Part shown: piece after piece, positions 9,235 to 18,098 of the stretch
Numbering within the stretch: the first letter of the stretch is position 1
How the letters are laid out: each line of letters starts with the position of its first letter
Assembly: GCA_963813975.1 (NCBI GenBank)
Contig: CAWFAP010000001.1
Coordinates: 744,001 to 808,000 of the forward strand
DNA from: RYN-230 sp963813975
GTDB lineage: Bacteria > Actinomycetota > Actinomycetes > Streptosporangiales > Streptosporangiaceae
Length of the DNA: 64,000 bases
Reading direction: 5' to 3'
The notes under the pieces: model-generated
Databases searched by the model: none
Told to the model about the DNA's origin: nothing
The model's input: the letters and a program-made list of their open reading frames with translations, nothing else
Translations under genes and position numbers: made by a program

Positions 9235-10728
9235 GTGTCATCGAGTCAGCGAAGTTCCCAGCCGCCGGACCGCACGGTCAGCCTTGTGACGCTGGGCTGT
9301 GCCCGCAATGAGGTGGATTCCGAGGAGCTCGCGGCCCGGCTGGAGGCCGCCGGGTGGACCCTGTCCGGCAGCGATGAGGCGAGCGTCGTGCTCGTGAACA
9401 CCTGCGGGTTCATCGAGGCAGCCAAGCAGGAGTCGGTCAACGAGCTGCTCGACGCCGCCGGGACCGGCGCCAAGGTCGTGGCCGCGGGGTGCATGGCCGA
9501 GCGGTACGGCAGCGTCCTGGCGGCCGAGCTGCCCGAGGCGCAGGTGCTCAGCTTCGACGATTACGGCGCCATCGGTGCCCGGCTGGATGCCGTGCTGGCC
9601 GGGGAACGGCGCCCGGCGCACGAGCCCCGGGACCGGCGCCGGCTGCTGCCGATCGCGCCGGCTGACCGGTCCGCGGGCCCGGGCCGCCAGCCGCCGGGGC
9701 ATGGCGCTGACGGCGCCGGGAACGCCGCGGCGGGGATCTCCGACCTCCCGCCCGGGCTGGCGCCGGCGTCCGGCCCGCGGACGCTGCGGCGCCGCCTGTC
9801 CGGCGGCCCGGTGGCCCCGCTCAAGATCGCGTCCGGATGCGACCGGCGGTGCAGCTTCTGCGCGATCCCGGCGTTCCGCGGCGCGTTCCTGTCCCGCCCG
9901 CCGGAGGACCTGGTCGCCGAGGCGGGATGGCTGGCCGGCCACGGCGTCCGGGAACTCGTCCTGGTCAGCGAGAACTCCACGTCATACGGCAAGGACCTGG
10001 GTAATCCCCGGCTGCTGGACGAGCTGCTGCCCGCGCTGGCCGCGGTGCCGGGCATCGACCGGATCCGGGTCAGCTACCTCCAGCCCGCGGAGGTCCGTCC
10101 CGCGCTGATCGAGGTGATGGCCTCCACCCCCGGCGTGGCCCCCTACTTCGACCTGTCCTTCCAGCACGCCAGCGGCCGGGTGCTCCGGGCGATGCGGCGC
10201 TTCGGTGACCGCGAGCGGTTCGGGGCGCTGCTCGCCCAGGTCAGGCAGGCGTGCCCGGAGGCGGGCGTGCGCTCCAACTTCATCGTCGGGTTCCCGGGCG
10301 AGACCGCCGGCGACGTGGATGAGCTGCAGCGTTTCCTGTCCGAGGCCCGGCTGGACGCGATCGGCGTCTTCGGCTACTCCGACGAGGACGGCACCGAGGC
10401 GGCCACGCTGGAAGGCCAGCTCGACCCCGCCGAGATCGCCCGGCGGGTGGACGAGCTGGCGGGGCTGGCCGATGAGCTGATGGCCCAGCGGTCCGCGGAC
10501 CGCGTGGGCGAGGTGGTGGAGGTGCTCCTGGAGGAGGACCTCGGCGACGGGACCTACCTGGGCCGGGCGGCTCACCAGGCGCCCGAGGTGGACGGGACCA
10601 CGACCGTGCGCGGGGTCACCGGGGCCGCCATCGGCGAGATGGTCCCCGCCCGGGTCGCCGAGGGCGATGGCGTGGATCTGGTGGCCGACTGGCTCGCCGT
10701 GCCCGCGGCGGCCGCCGGGCGCGGGTGA
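9235..10728 (+). CDS. rimO: Ribosomal protein S12 methylthiotransferase RimO
   Basis: A radical-SAM methylthiotransferase that modifies the conserved aspartate of ribosomal protein S12. The 497-residue product has an N-terminal UPF0004 domain with three cluster cysteines (TLGCARNE, NTCGFIEAAKQESVNELL, AAGCMAERY). It also has a radical-SAM motif CDRRCSFC at 202-209 and a C-terminal TRAM domain. The FIEAAKQES segment separates RimO from MiaB, which is encoded separately at 43953. A Pro/Gly-rich linker of about 60 residues precedes the SAM domain. The GTG start at 9235 is 35 bases after the RodZ-like gene. The stop overlaps the pgsA start (GTGA). Confidence 0.95.
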   Translation: MSSSQRSSQPPDRTVSLVTLGCARNEVDSEELAARLEAAGWTLSGSDEASVVLVNTCGFIEAAKQESVNELLDAAGTGAKVVAAGCMAERYGSVLAAELPEAQVLSFDDYGAIGARLDAVLAGERRPAHEPRDRRRLLPIAPADRSAGPGRQPPGHGADGAGNAAAGISDLPPGLAPASGPRTLRRRLSGGPVAPLKIASGCDRRCSFCAIPAFRGAFLSRPPEDLVAEAGWLAGHGVRELVLVSENSTSYGKDLGNPRLLDELLPALAAVPGIDRIRVSYLQPAEVRPALIEVMASTPGVAPYFDLSFQHASGRVLRAMRRFGDRERFGALLAQVRQACPEAGVRSNFIVGFPGETAGDVDELQRFLSEARLDAIGVFGYSDEDGTEAATLEGQLDPAEIARRVDELAGLADELMAQRSADRVGEVVEVLLEEDLGDGTYLGRAAHQAPEVDGTTTVRGVTGAAIGEMVPARVAEGDGVDLVADWLAVPAAAAGRG

Positions 10729-11354
10729 CCGCATTGAGCCAGCCCGCCGCGGAGACGGGCGGGGGGGCGCGGCAGGCCCCGCCGGCGCAGGGTGGCGTCC
10801 CCCAGCCGGGCGTGATGAACGTGGCCAACGCGCTCACCATGCTCCGCCTGGTGCTGGTCCCGGTGTTCGTCCTGTTCCTGCTGGCGGGCGGGACGGGCTG
10901 GCGGATCGCGGCGTTCGCCGTGTTCCTGATCGCGTCGGTGACCGACCTGCTGGACGGGCGGATCGCCCGGCAGCGCGGGCTGATCACGGACTTCGGGAAG
11001 ATCGCGGACCCCATCGCGGACAAGGCGCTGACCGGGGCGGCGCTGGTCACGCTGTCCGCCCAGGGCGCGCTGGCCTGGTGGGTGACCGCGGTGATCCTGG
11101 CCCGTGAGGTCGGGGTGACCGCGCTGCGGTTCTGGGTCATCCGGCACGGGGTGATCGCGGCCAGCCGGGGCGGCAAGATCAAGACCCTGCTCCAGGTGCT
11201 CGCCATCGCCCTCTACGTGCTGCCCGGGCCGCCGGGTATCGTGCGGACGGTGGTGATGGGGCTGGCGGTCGTGGTCACCGTGATCACCGGCGCCGACTAC
11301 ATCGTCCGGGCCGTGCGGCTGCGCCGCCGCAGCATGTCCGCGGCGGCCCGGTGA
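10725..11354 (+). CDS. pgsA: CDP-alcohol phosphatidyltransferase, PgsA type
   Basis: An integral membrane enzyme that transfers a phosphatidyl group from CDP-diacylglycerol to glycerol-3-phosphate in phosphatidylglycerol synthesis. The 209-residue product carries the complete signature DLLDGRIARQRG...GKIADPIADK (D-x2-DG-x2-AR-x8-G-x3-D-x3-D) and several hydrophobic helices. A disordered N-terminal tail of about 25 residues precedes the first helix. It overlaps both neighbours by four bases (GTGA at each end), so rimO-pgsA-cinA look like one translationally coupled unit. The alcohol acceptor is inferred from family and context. Confidence 0.92.
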   Translation: MTALSQPAAETGGGARQAPPAQGGVPQPGVMNVANALTMLRLVLVPVFVLFLLAGGTGWRIAAFAVFLIASVTDLLDGRIARQRGLITDFGKIADPIADKALTGAALVTLSAQGALAWWVTAVILAREVGVTALRFWVIRHGVIAASRGGKIKTLLQVLAIALYVLPGPPGIVRTVVMGLAVVVTVITGADYIVRAVRLRRRSMSAAAR

Positions 11355-11881
11355 CCGCGCGGCCGGCCCAGGCGGCGAGCGGCCCGGTGGATCCGGTGGC
11401 GTCCGGCGACCCCGCGGCGGAGCTCATCGCCCTGCTGACCGCCCGGCGGCAGAGCATCGCGGTCGCCGAGTCGCTGACCGGCGGGCTGCTGGCCGGGGCG
11501 CTGACCGCCGTTCCGGGCGCCTCAGCGGCCTTCCGGGGCGGCGTCGTGGCCTACGCGACCGAGCTCAAGGCCGTGCTGCTCGGGGTGGACCGCGGCGTGC
11601 TGGAGGCCCGGGGGGCCGTGTCCGCCGAGGTGGCCGCGGCTATGGCCGAGGGGGTCCGTGACCGGCTCGGCGCCGCTGTCGGTGCCGCCACCACCGGGGT
11701 CGCCGGCCCGGACCCCGCCGAGGGGAAACCCGCAGGGACGGTGTACATCGCGGCGAGCGCGGGGGACCAGACCCGGGTGCGCCGGCTGGCCCTGTCCGGT
11801 AGCCGGGCCGCGATCCGCGCCGGAACAGTCCGCGAAGCGCTGGGGCTGGTCCTTGTCATCCTGCGGGAAGAGAGCCGATGA
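11351..11881 (+). CDS. cinA: CinA C-terminal domain protein (nicotinamide-nucleotide amidase type)
   Basis: A stand-alone CinA C-terminal domain of 176 residues, the PncC type that deamidates nicotinamide mononucleotide in pyridine-nucleotide recycling. Signatures include SIAVAESLTGGLLAGALTAVPGAS, FRGGVVAYATELKAVLLGV, AVGAATTGVAGPDPAEGKPAGTVYIA and AIRAGTVREAL. The N-terminal molybdopterin-binding-like half of full CinA is absent, which is usual in actinomycetes. The start overlaps the pgsA stop by four bases. clgR follows after 110 bases. Confidence 0.92.
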   Translation: MTARPAQAASGPVDPVASGDPAAELIALLTARRQSIAVAESLTGGLLAGALTAVPGASAAFRGGVVAYATELKAVLLGVDRGVLEARGAVSAEVAAAMAEGVRDRLGAAVGAATTGVAGPDPAEGKPAGTVYIAASAGDQTRVRRLALSGSRAAIRAGTVREALGLVLVILREESR

Positions 11882-11970
11882 TTACAGTGTTACGTTAGCA
11901 AGCGAGCACGGCTGCAGGTGCTTTCCCTACTGTCGGTGAGGGCGAGTACCGTGGAGCTATCGAATCACCA

Positions 11971-11980
11971 CTTCGCGAAG
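11971..11980. promoter_or_regulatory. Palindrome CTTCGCGAAG upstream of clgR
   Basis: A perfect 10-bp palindrome ends 11 bases before the clgR ATG and abuts its ribosome-binding sequence GGGAG. ClgR proteins are known to autoregulate through TTCGC-type half sites, so an autoregulatory operator is plausible, but the match to a published consensus was not verified. Confidence 0.35.
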
Positions 11981-11991
11981 GGAGTGCCGCG

Positions 11992-12498
11992 ATGGTCCTG
12001 CTTCGTCACTTGCTTGGTGACGTGCTGCGGCGGCTACGTCTGCGGCAGGGTCGAACCCTGCGCGAGGTGTCGGCCGCGGCCCGGGTGTCGCTGGGATACC
12101 TGTCCGAGGTCGAACGCGGGCAGAAAGAAGCGTCCTCTGAGCTGCTGGCCGCCATCTGCACCGCGCTGAACACCCCGCTGTCCCACGTGCTGGGCGAGGT
12201 CTCGGACAGCTTTGCCCTGGCCGAGCTGCAGAGCGATGCGGCGCTCACCCCGGCTGGCGGCCCGGCCCAGGACCGCCGGGAGTCGGCGAACCGGGCCGAG
12301 CGCGAGCTCCGGCTCCCGGTGTCCCGGGCTTTCTCCGCCGAGCTCCGGCCCGACAAGCTCCGGGTTCCGGCCGGGCACGTCCGGGGCATGGATTCCGAGC
12401 CCGTCCTCGACCCGGTGGGGGTCAACGAGGATCACCCCGCCTTCGACGAGGTCACCCGGCGGGTACGCGGCGACTTCAACGACATGGTTCCGGTGTAA
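11992..12498 (+). CDS. clgR: XRE-family regulator ClgR
   Basis: A Clp protease gene regulator: in actinomycetes ClgR activates clp and other proteostasis genes. The 168-residue product begins with an XRE helix-turn-helix at residues 5-65 (LRRLRLRQGRTLREVSAAA, SLGYLSEVERGQKEASSELL). The rest is a poorly conserved tail. Position directly after pgsA-cinA is the same as for clgR in Mycobacterium and Streptomyces, which supports the name. The ATG at 11992 follows GGGAG with good spacing. A strong intrinsic terminator follows the stop. Confidence 0.9.
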   Translation: MVLLRHLLGDVLRRLRLRQGRTLREVSAAARVSLGYLSEVERGQKEASSELLAAICTALNTPLSHVLGEVSDSFALAELQSDAALTPAGGPAQDRRESANRAERELRLPVSRAFSAELRPDKLRVPAGHVRGMDSEPVLDPVGVNEDHPAFDEVTRRVRGDFNDMVPV

Positions 12499-12518
12499 CC
12501 CGGAAGGCGACGACCTGG

Positions 12519-12555
12519 CGGGCGGGTGCTGCGGACGCGGCACCCGCCCGTTTTT
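12519..12555 (+). terminator. Intrinsic terminator after clgR
   Basis: A perfect 11-bp stem (12519-12529 with 12540-12550) encloses a 10-nt loop and is followed directly by five T residues, 21 bp after the clgR stop. Confidence 0.88.
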
Positions 12556-12606
12556 CCTAACGGTCTGACCGCTCGCCTCGCCCGCCCAGGCCGGGGAAGT
12601 ACGAGG

Positions 12607-13065
12607 TCAGGCCCAGGCGCGGGGGTCGTCGGTCAGCTCGACGATCCGCTCCGGCAGCCGTCCCGTCGCGATGTGCTCGAGCGTGACTTCCTCCAGGATG
12701 GCCCGCTCGTTGGCGCGCAGCGCGATCCAGACGCTCTGCAGCGGCTCCGCCACGCCGATATAGCCGATGTTCTCCGGCCGCTCGCCCCGCACGCCGACCA
12801 GCTGGCCGTCGATGGCCCGGATGATGTCGGCCAGCGCGATGTCAGCGGCGGGCTTGGCCAGCCAGAAACCGCCCTCCGGGCCGCGCTGGCTGCGGACCAG
12901 GCCGGCCCGGCGCAGCTGGGTGAGGATAGCTTCCAGGAATTTGCCCGGGATGTGCTGGGCCCGCGCCAGCTGCTCAGCGGTAATGTGACCGCCGTCCGCC
13001 GCGGCCAGTTCCACCGCGGCGCGCAGCGCGTAGTCAGCGCGGGCAGAGAGCCTCATGTCCAGCAT
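12607..13065 (-). CDS. Rrf2-family transcriptional regulator
   Basis: A 152-residue Rrf2 protein. The N-terminal winged helix has MRLSARADYALRAAVELAA, then EQLARAQHIPGKFLEAILTQL and GLVRSQRGPEGGFWLAKP. IscR/NsrR-type members bind an Fe-S cluster through three cysteines, but this protein has no cysteine, so it should be a cluster-free member; the signal is unknown. An alternative Met at 13056 would remove three residues. It lies 82 bp downstream of the NagZ-type gene on the same strand and is convergent with clgR. Confidence 0.88.
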   Translation of the reverse strand: MLDMRLSARADYALRAAVELAAADGGHITAEQLARAQHIPGKFLEAILTQLRRAGLVRSQRGPEGGFWLAKPAADIALADIIRAIDGQLVGVRGERPENIGYIGVAEPLQSVWIALRANERAILEEVTLEHIATGRLPERIVELTDDPRAWA

Positions 13066-13147
13066 TATGCAGGTTGCCGGGGACCAGGCGGGCCGACTGG
13101 CCCATCAGCAGGACTGTTTTAGTAGGAAATTAGCCCTCGCCCGGCCA

Positions 13148-14695
13148 TCACGGATGGCCTCCGCGAGGGCGTGCCGCCCGGTCACCAGCCAGTCCCAGGA
13201 CCTCCGCGGCGGCCTGCGCGTTCGCGCGCGCCGCACCGAAGGTGGCTACGTGCACGCCCGCGGGCGGGGTCCAGAGGGGCAGCCCCATCTCCAGCACCAC
13301 CGTGTCCGGGCGTGCCGCGGCCAGCCCGGCCACCACGGCCTGGACCGCCGGGTAGCGGTGCGCGTCGCGGACCACCACGATCAGCCCCCGGCCCGCCGCC
13401 CGGGCCAGCGCCGCGCCCGTGACCGCCGCCGCGTCAGCCACCGCCAGGCCGGCCGGGATGCGCTGGATGCTCGCGTCCGGCACCCAGGGACGCAGCCCCC
13501 ACGGGACATCACCCACCGCGATGTTCTCCTGTGCGTCCAGTTCCAGGACCACCGGGTCGGCCAGCGGGCCAGGGACGGCCGGGGCGCGCACCGCGCGGCG
13601 CGCGGCCACCAGGCCGATGTGGGCGCCGTGGCCGGCAAGCCGCCCGGCGTCCGGCCCCGCCCCATCCAGCCGGGCCCGGGAGGCTGCCCCGGCCAGCCAG
13701 GCCCGCAGCCGGGCCACGTTCTGCTGGGCCTCCGCGAGCCGTTCCGCGGGCAGCCGGCCGCTGGCCACCGCCTCGCTCAGGGCCCGGCGGACCGCAAGGT
13801 AGCTGTCCTTCGCGGCGTCGCGGCCGAAGCAGAGCAGGTCGGTCCCGGCGGCCACCGCAAGCACCGCGGCTTCCGGGATGCCGTACAGATCGCTCACGGC
13901 GCGCATTTCGAGGGCGTCTGAGATGATCACCCCGGTAAACCCCAGCTCGCCCCGCAACAGGCCGTTCAGGGCCGCGGCGGACAGTGTGGCCGGGGCGTCC
14001 CCGGTGAGCTCCGGCACCCGGAGGTGGCCCGGCATCACGCCGCGGACCCCGGCCGCGATGGCTGCGGCGAACGGGGGCAGGTCGCGGCGGCGGAGCAGGT
14101 CCAGGCTGGCCTGCACGGTCACGATGCCGTGGTGGGAATCGGCGCTGGTGCTGCCGTGCCCGGGGAAATGCTTGGCGCACGCGGCCACCCCGGCCGCCTG
14201 GAGGCCGCGCACGGCCGCGGCGCCGTGCCGGGCGACCAGGTCCGGGTCCGGGCCGAACGACCGGATCCCGATGACCGGGTTGTCGGCGGCGGTGTTCACG
14301 TCAACCGACGGGGCGAGGTTCACGTTGATGCCCAGGGCGGCCAGGTCCTGGCCCAGCGCCCGGTGCACCGCGGCAGTCAGGTTCACGTCGTCCACGGCGC
14401 CCAGCGCGGCGTTGCCCGGGTAGGGGCTGCCGGCCAGGTGGGCGATCCGGGTGACGTCGCCGCCCTCCTCGTCGATGGCCACCAGCGGGAGGCCGCCCGC
14501 CGAGCGGAGCTGGGCGGTGAGCCCGGCCAGCTGCTCCGGCCCGGCGATATTCGGGCCGAAGATGGTCACCCCGGCCAGGCCCCGCTCCAGCGCGGACAGC
14601 ACCCAGCGGGGGGCCCGCTCACCGGGAAACGGGGGGATGAGGATCGCGTCGGCCATCCGGTCCAGGACCGGGTCGGCGGACACACCCGCGTTCAT
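13148..14695 (-). CDS. nagZ: NagZ-type glycoside hydrolase family 3 (beta-N-acetylhexosaminidase)
   Basis: A 515-residue GH3 enzyme expected to release N-acetylglucosamine from chitobiose or muropeptides. The N-terminal TIM barrel holds the NagZ signature KHFPGHGSTSADSHHG, containing the Asp-His catalytic dyad loop, and ISDALEM with the nucleophilic Asp. The remainder is an alpha/beta C-terminal domain. No signal peptide is visible, so it probably acts on imported oligosaccharides. It is the last gene of the operon binding protein-permease-permease-hydrolase, 34 bp after the second permease, which ties its substrate to the transporter. Confidence 0.88.
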   Translation of the reverse strand: MNAGVSADPVLDRMADAILIPPFPGERAPRWVLSALERGLAGVTIFGPNIAGPEQLAGLTAQLRSAGGLPLVAIDEEGGDVTRIAHLAGSPYPGNAALGAVDDVNLTAAVHRALGQDLAALGINVNLAPSVDVNTAADNPVIGIRSFGPDPDLVARHGAAAVRGLQAAGVAACAKHFPGHGSTSADSHHGIVTVQASLDLLRRRDLPPFAAAIAAGVRGVMPGHLRVPELTGDAPATLSAAALNGLLRGELGFTGVIISDALEMRAVSDLYGIPEAAVLAVAAGTDLLCFGRDAAKDSYLAVRRALSEAVASGRLPAERLAEAQQNVARLRAWLAGAASRARLDGAGPDAGRLAGHGAHIGLVAARRAVRAPAVPGPLADPVVLELDAQENIAVGDVPWGLRPWVPDASIQRIPAGLAVADAAAVTGAALARAAGRGLIVVVRDAHRYPAVQAVVAGLAAARPDTVVLEMGLPLWTPPAGVHVATFGAARANAQAAAEVLGLAGDRAARPRGGHP

Positions 14696-14729
14696 GGCCT
14701 GTTCCCCCTGCGCCTCGGCAAGGAGCCGC

Positions 14730-15656
14730 TCATCCCTTCACCGCCCCGGCCACCAGGCCCGAGGTCATCCGCCGCTGGACGATGAGGAAGAACACCACCA
14801 CCGGGATGGTGTACAGGGTGGAAGCGGCCATGATCGGTCCCCACTGGGCGCCGCCGCGGGCGAAGAAGAACGTCACGTAGATCGGCAGCGTGTAGTCGGA
14901 GTGGGCCTGGCCGAGGAAGGTCAGGGCCACGATGAACTCGTTGTACGCGGTGATGAAGGAGAAGATGCTGGTCGCCACCAGCCCCGGGGCGACCAGCGGG
15001 AACAGGATGCGCCAGAAGATCCGCACGCTGCCCGCCCCGTCCACCGCCGCCGCTTCCTCCAGCTCGCGGGGCACGGTGGCCACGAAATTGCGCAGCATCC
15101 AGATCGACACCGGCAGCGCCTGCGCAGCGTACACCAGGACCAGGCCGGGCAGGCTCTGCAGCAGGTTCAGCCGGTTGAAGTCCAGGAACAGCGCGATGAT
15201 CAGCGCCTGGCCCGGGATCATCTGCACGATCAGCAGCATGATCAGGTAGGAGGCCCGGAACCGGAACCGGAACCGGGCCACCGCGATCGAGGCGAGCAGC
15301 GAGATCAGCGACGCCAGCACCACGGTAGACACCGTGACCAGGAGGCTGTTGCGGAAGAACAGCCACACTGAGCCGATCCCCGACGCCTGGCCGCTCATCA
15401 CGGCCGAGAAATTGCCCAGCGTCGGATGGGCGGGCAGCAGCCGCGGCGTCAGCGAGTAGATCTCCTGGGACGGCTTGAACGCGGTGGAGATCATCCAGAA
15501 GATCGGGAAGAGGGTGATCAGGGCGACCAGCACCCCGATGACGTTGAGGCTGAAGGACTTGGTCTTGCGGACCGCCCGCGCGCGGGTCCGGGGAGCCGGC
15601 CGGCGGATGCTGGGCCGGCGGATCCGGGACGGCGTGGTCAGGCTGGGGGCGGTCAC
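14730..15656 (-). CDS. Carbohydrate ABC transporter permease (MalG/NgcG-like)
   Basis: The second inner-membrane subunit of a CUT1-type sugar importer, 308 residues with six predicted membrane spans. The EAA loop ELEEAAAVDGAGSVRIFWRI contacts the ATPase. The N-terminus is a basic Pro/Arg-rich tail of about 30 residues. It starts with GTG overlapping the stop of the first permease (GTGA). No ATPase gene is present in the operon; in Streptomyces such importers are energised by the shared MsiK, which is likely here too. Confidence 0.9.
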   Translation of the reverse strand: MTAPSLTTPSRIRRPSIRRPAPRTRARAVRKTKSFSLNVIGVLVALITLFPIFWMISTAFKPSQEIYSLTPRLLPAHPTLGNFSAVMSGQASGIGSVWLFFRNSLLVTVSTVVLASLISLLASIAVARFRFRFRASYLIMLLIVQMIPGQALIIALFLDFNRLNLLQSLPGLVLVYAAQALPVSIWMLRNFVATVPRELEEAAAVDGAGSVRIFWRILFPLVAPGLVATSIFSFITAYNEFIVALTFLGQAHSDYTLPIYVTFFFARGGAQWGPIMAASTLYTIPVVVFFLIVQRRMTSGLVAGAVKG

Positions 15657-16669
15657 GTGAGGGCTCCCTGCCGGACGGAGGCCCGCACGTAGCCGACCGT
15701 GATGATGAGCAGGATGACCGTGAGGATCAGTGCGAGCGCGCCGCCCAGGCCGTAGCTGGGCGGGAACGTGAACGCCTTGTCGTACAGGTAGAGCGACAGG
15801 TTGAACTCGTCGCGGTTACCGAGCCCGCCGGTCAGCAGGTAAGTCTGGGTGAACACGTTGAAGTCCCAGATCACTGACAGCAGCAGCAGGACCAGGAAGA
15901 TCGGTTTGAGCAGCGGGAACGTGATCCGCCAGAAGCCGCGCCACGCTCCGGCGCCGTCCACCCGGGCGGCCTCCAGCAGCTCGGCGGGCACGGTCTTGAG
16001 CCCGGCCAGCACCGACACGGCGATGAACGGGAAGCCCTGCCACACCACCAGCACGGTGGCCACCGTGTAGGCGGACAGCGCGCCGCTGGTGGTCCAGTTG
16101 AACCCGGCCCAGTCGGTGCTGCCGACCAGCCAGTGCGGGAGCCGGGCCAGGCTCCAGTCCACCAGGCCCCCGTCGGGATTGAACAGCCAGTAGAACAGGA
16201 CGCTCGCCGAGACCGGGGGGGTGGCCCAGGCCAGCAGGGCCGCCGTGCCGACGATGCCGGCCATCACCCGGCCCAGACGGTGCAGCAGCAGCCCCACCAG
16301 CGTGCCGGCCAGCAGGGTCAGCGTCACCGCGGCCGCGGCGAAGAGCACCGTGATGCGCAGCGCCAGCCAGAACTCCGGGTCCGCGAAGGTGGCGGTGAAG
16401 TTGCCCAGCCCGACCCACTGGACCGGCGCGGCCCCGTCCGTCTGCGGGAGCCCGTAATTCTGGAAGGAGTACAGCGTCACCTGCACCACCGGCCACAGCA
16501 GCACCAGGGCGATCGCGACTATGGACGGGAGCAGCAGCAGGTACGGCGCCAGCCGGTAGCGCCGGATCAGCGCCCGGAGTTTCGCGGCCGGAGACTGGAC
16601 TGGCCCCGCCGGGCTGGCGGCCGCGGCGCGCGCGCCGCCCGATCGCTGCGGTGTGACGGTGTCCACCAT
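15653..16669 (-). CDS. Carbohydrate ABC transporter permease (MalF/NgcF-like)
   Basis: The first membrane subunit of the importer, about 338 residues from the ATG at 16669. A start at 16714 is also open, but the later one follows a GAGGAG element and gives the usual basic N-terminus. Hydrophobic spans begin at APYLLLLPSIVAIALVLLWP, and the EAA loop is ELLEAARVDGAGAWRGFWRI. It is separated from the binding-protein gene by a very stable hairpin, which may lower its expression relative to the binding protein. Confidence 0.88.
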   Translation of the reverse strand: MVDTVTPQRSGGARAAAASPAGPVQSPAAKLRALIRRYRLAPYLLLLPSIVAIALVLLWPVVQVTLYSFQNYGLPQTDGAAPVQWVGLGNFTATFADPEFWLALRITVLFAAAAVTLTLLAGTLVGLLLHRLGRVMAGIVGTAALLAWATPPVSASVLFYWLFNPDGGLVDWSLARLPHWLVGSTDWAGFNWTTSGALSAYTVATVLVVWQGFPFIAVSVLAGLKTVPAELLEAARVDGAGAWRGFWRITFPLLKPIFLVLLLLSVIWDFNVFTQTYLLTGGLGNRDEFNLSLYLYDKAFTFPPSYGLGGALALILTVILLIITVGYVRASVRQGALT

Positions 16670-16696
16670 GAGAATCGGCACTCTCCTCACCGGGGG

Positions 16697-16740
16697 GTCC
16701 CGGCTGGCGGGCACGGGGGGGCGTGCCCGCCGGCCGGGAC
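16697..16740 (-). promoter_or_regulatory. Large intercistronic hairpin between binding protein and permease
   Basis: Arms 16697-16715 and 16722-16740 are complementary at 18 of 19 positions and flank a six-base G/C loop. It lies between the binding-protein stop (16752) and the permease start (16669). Such hairpins typically protect upstream mRNA and attenuate downstream genes in ABC operons; that role is inference. Confidence 0.65.
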
Positions 16741-16751
16741 GGCTCGGGCGC

Positions 16752-18098
16752 TCAGCCGGTCGTGGACCCGGTGTTGAGCACGTTCTGCAGCTCCGTGTTG
16801 GCCTTGTTCACGGTGGCGCTGAAGCTCGCGCCCTGCATCAGCGACTTCATCATGGTCGGGATGATCGCGTCCGTCGCGTCGGCGGTGGCCCAGTTCTTCG
16901 AGTTGAGCGGCGCGATCTGGGTGTAGGCGGCGGCCTTGGCGAAGCCCGCCATAACCGGGTTACCCGCGTAGGCGCCGCCCTTGAGCTGCGCGGTGAACTG
17001 CGGGAAGAACCCCGCGGAGTTCGCGAACGTGGTCGCGTTCGCCGGGCTGTCCATCAGCGAGACCAGGGCCCAGTCGGCCTGCTGGGCCTTGCTCTTGACC
17101 CAGACCCCGAGGTCGGACCCGCCGGAGAAGGCCGGGGCCGGGTTCGGCCCGCTGGTGCTCGGGATCGGGAACGAGGCCCAGTCCGCCGCGTACTTCTTGC
17201 TCACCGCGGTCAGCTCGGCCTGCGCCCAGGGGCCGTCCATGTACATGTCCAGCTTGCCGAGTGCGAAGTCCTCGTTCGAGCCGCCCGAGGTGGCGCCCGG
17301 GGCACCCAGTTCGGTCTGGCCGATGTACTTCGACGGCGAGACGTGCTGGGTCAGGTACAGGTCGGCGTAGAACTTGATGCCCGCCTCGGCCTGCGGCGTG
17401 GTCAGCTTCGCGGTCCACTTGCCGCCGCTGTGGGTGGCCACCTGGCCGCCCGCGCCCCAGATGAAGCTGACGATGGCGTTGGTGTAGTTGCTGGGCGCGC
17501 CGAGGCCGAACGTGCCGGGGAACTTCTTCTGCAGCGCCTTGGCGTCGCTGACCAGCTGGGCCCAGGTGGTGGGGGCCGCGCTGATGCCCGCCTTGGTGAA
17601 CTCGTCCTTGCGGTACCAGATGCCGCGCACGCCGCCGAACCAGGGCACCGCGTAGGTCTGGCCGTTGATGGTGTCGTTGGCCAGGTTGCCGGCGATGATC
17701 CCGGAGCCGCTGGACCAGGCCTTCACGTTGCTGCTGATGTTGGCCAGCGCGCCCTGCGAGGCGATGCCGGGGGTGTCGGTGTTGCCCAGCTCGGTGATGT
17801 CCGGGCCGCCCTTGCCGCTGGTCAGCGCGTTGGTCCAGTCGGTGACGCGGTTGCCCCAGGGGATCCAGTCCACGACGACCTTGGTCTTGGCGTACTGCGG
17901 GTACTTCTTGTGGAACTGGGCGACGATCCCGTTCATCCAGGTGACCTGGGACGGGACGGACGAACCCATCCGCCAGACGACCAGCTTGGCTGGCGCTGCG
18001 GACGAGGACGAGTTACTGCTGCTGGAGCCGCAGCCCGCCGCCGCCCCGGCGAGTAGGGCCGCCGCACCCAACGCGGCCGCCGATCTAGTCAGCTTCAC
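16752..18098 (-). CDS. Sugar-binding lipoprotein of ABC transporter
   Basis: A 448-residue extracellular solute-binding protein of the CUT1 class. The signal peptide MKLTRSAAALGAAALLAG ends in the lipobox LAGAAAGC with the lipidated Cys23, then a Ser/Asn-rich linker. The mature part has the family features KLVVWRMGSS, GKGGPDITELGNTDTPG, GVRGIWYRKDEFTKAGI, FALGKLDMYMDGPWAQAEL and FSGGSDLGVWVKS. It is the first gene of the sugar operon and divergent from the ROK regulator. The linked NagZ-type enzyme suggests an N-acetylglucosamine oligomer as ligand, as for Ngc and Das systems; this is not provable from sequence. Confidence 0.9.
   Translation of the reverse strand: MKLTRSAAALGAAALLAGAAAGCGSSSSNSSSSAAPAKLVVWRMGSSVPSQVTWMNGIVAQFHKKYPQYAKTKVVVDWIPWGNRVTDWTNALTSGKGGPDITELGNTDTPGIASQGALANISSNVKAWSSGSGIIAGNLANDTINGQTYAVPWFGGVRGIWYRKDEFTKAGISAAPTTWAQLVSDAKALQKKFPGTFGLGAPSNYTNAIVSFIWGAGGQVATHSGGKWTAKLTTPQAEAGIKFYADLYLTQHVSPSKYIGQTELGAPGATSGGSNEDFALGKLDMYMDGPWAQAELTAVSKKYAADWASFPIPSTSGPNPAPAFSGGSDLGVWVKSKAQQADWALVSLMDSPANATTFANSAGFFPQFTAQLKGGAYAGNPVMAGFAKAAAYTQIAPLNSKNWATADATDAIIPTMMKSLMQGASFSATVNKANTELQNVLNTGSTTG

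Noticed and set aside
11881..11970. Promoter elements upstream of clgR
   Set aside because: Several TAC/GTT words are present, but no -35/-10 pair with acceptable spacing could be defended by eye.
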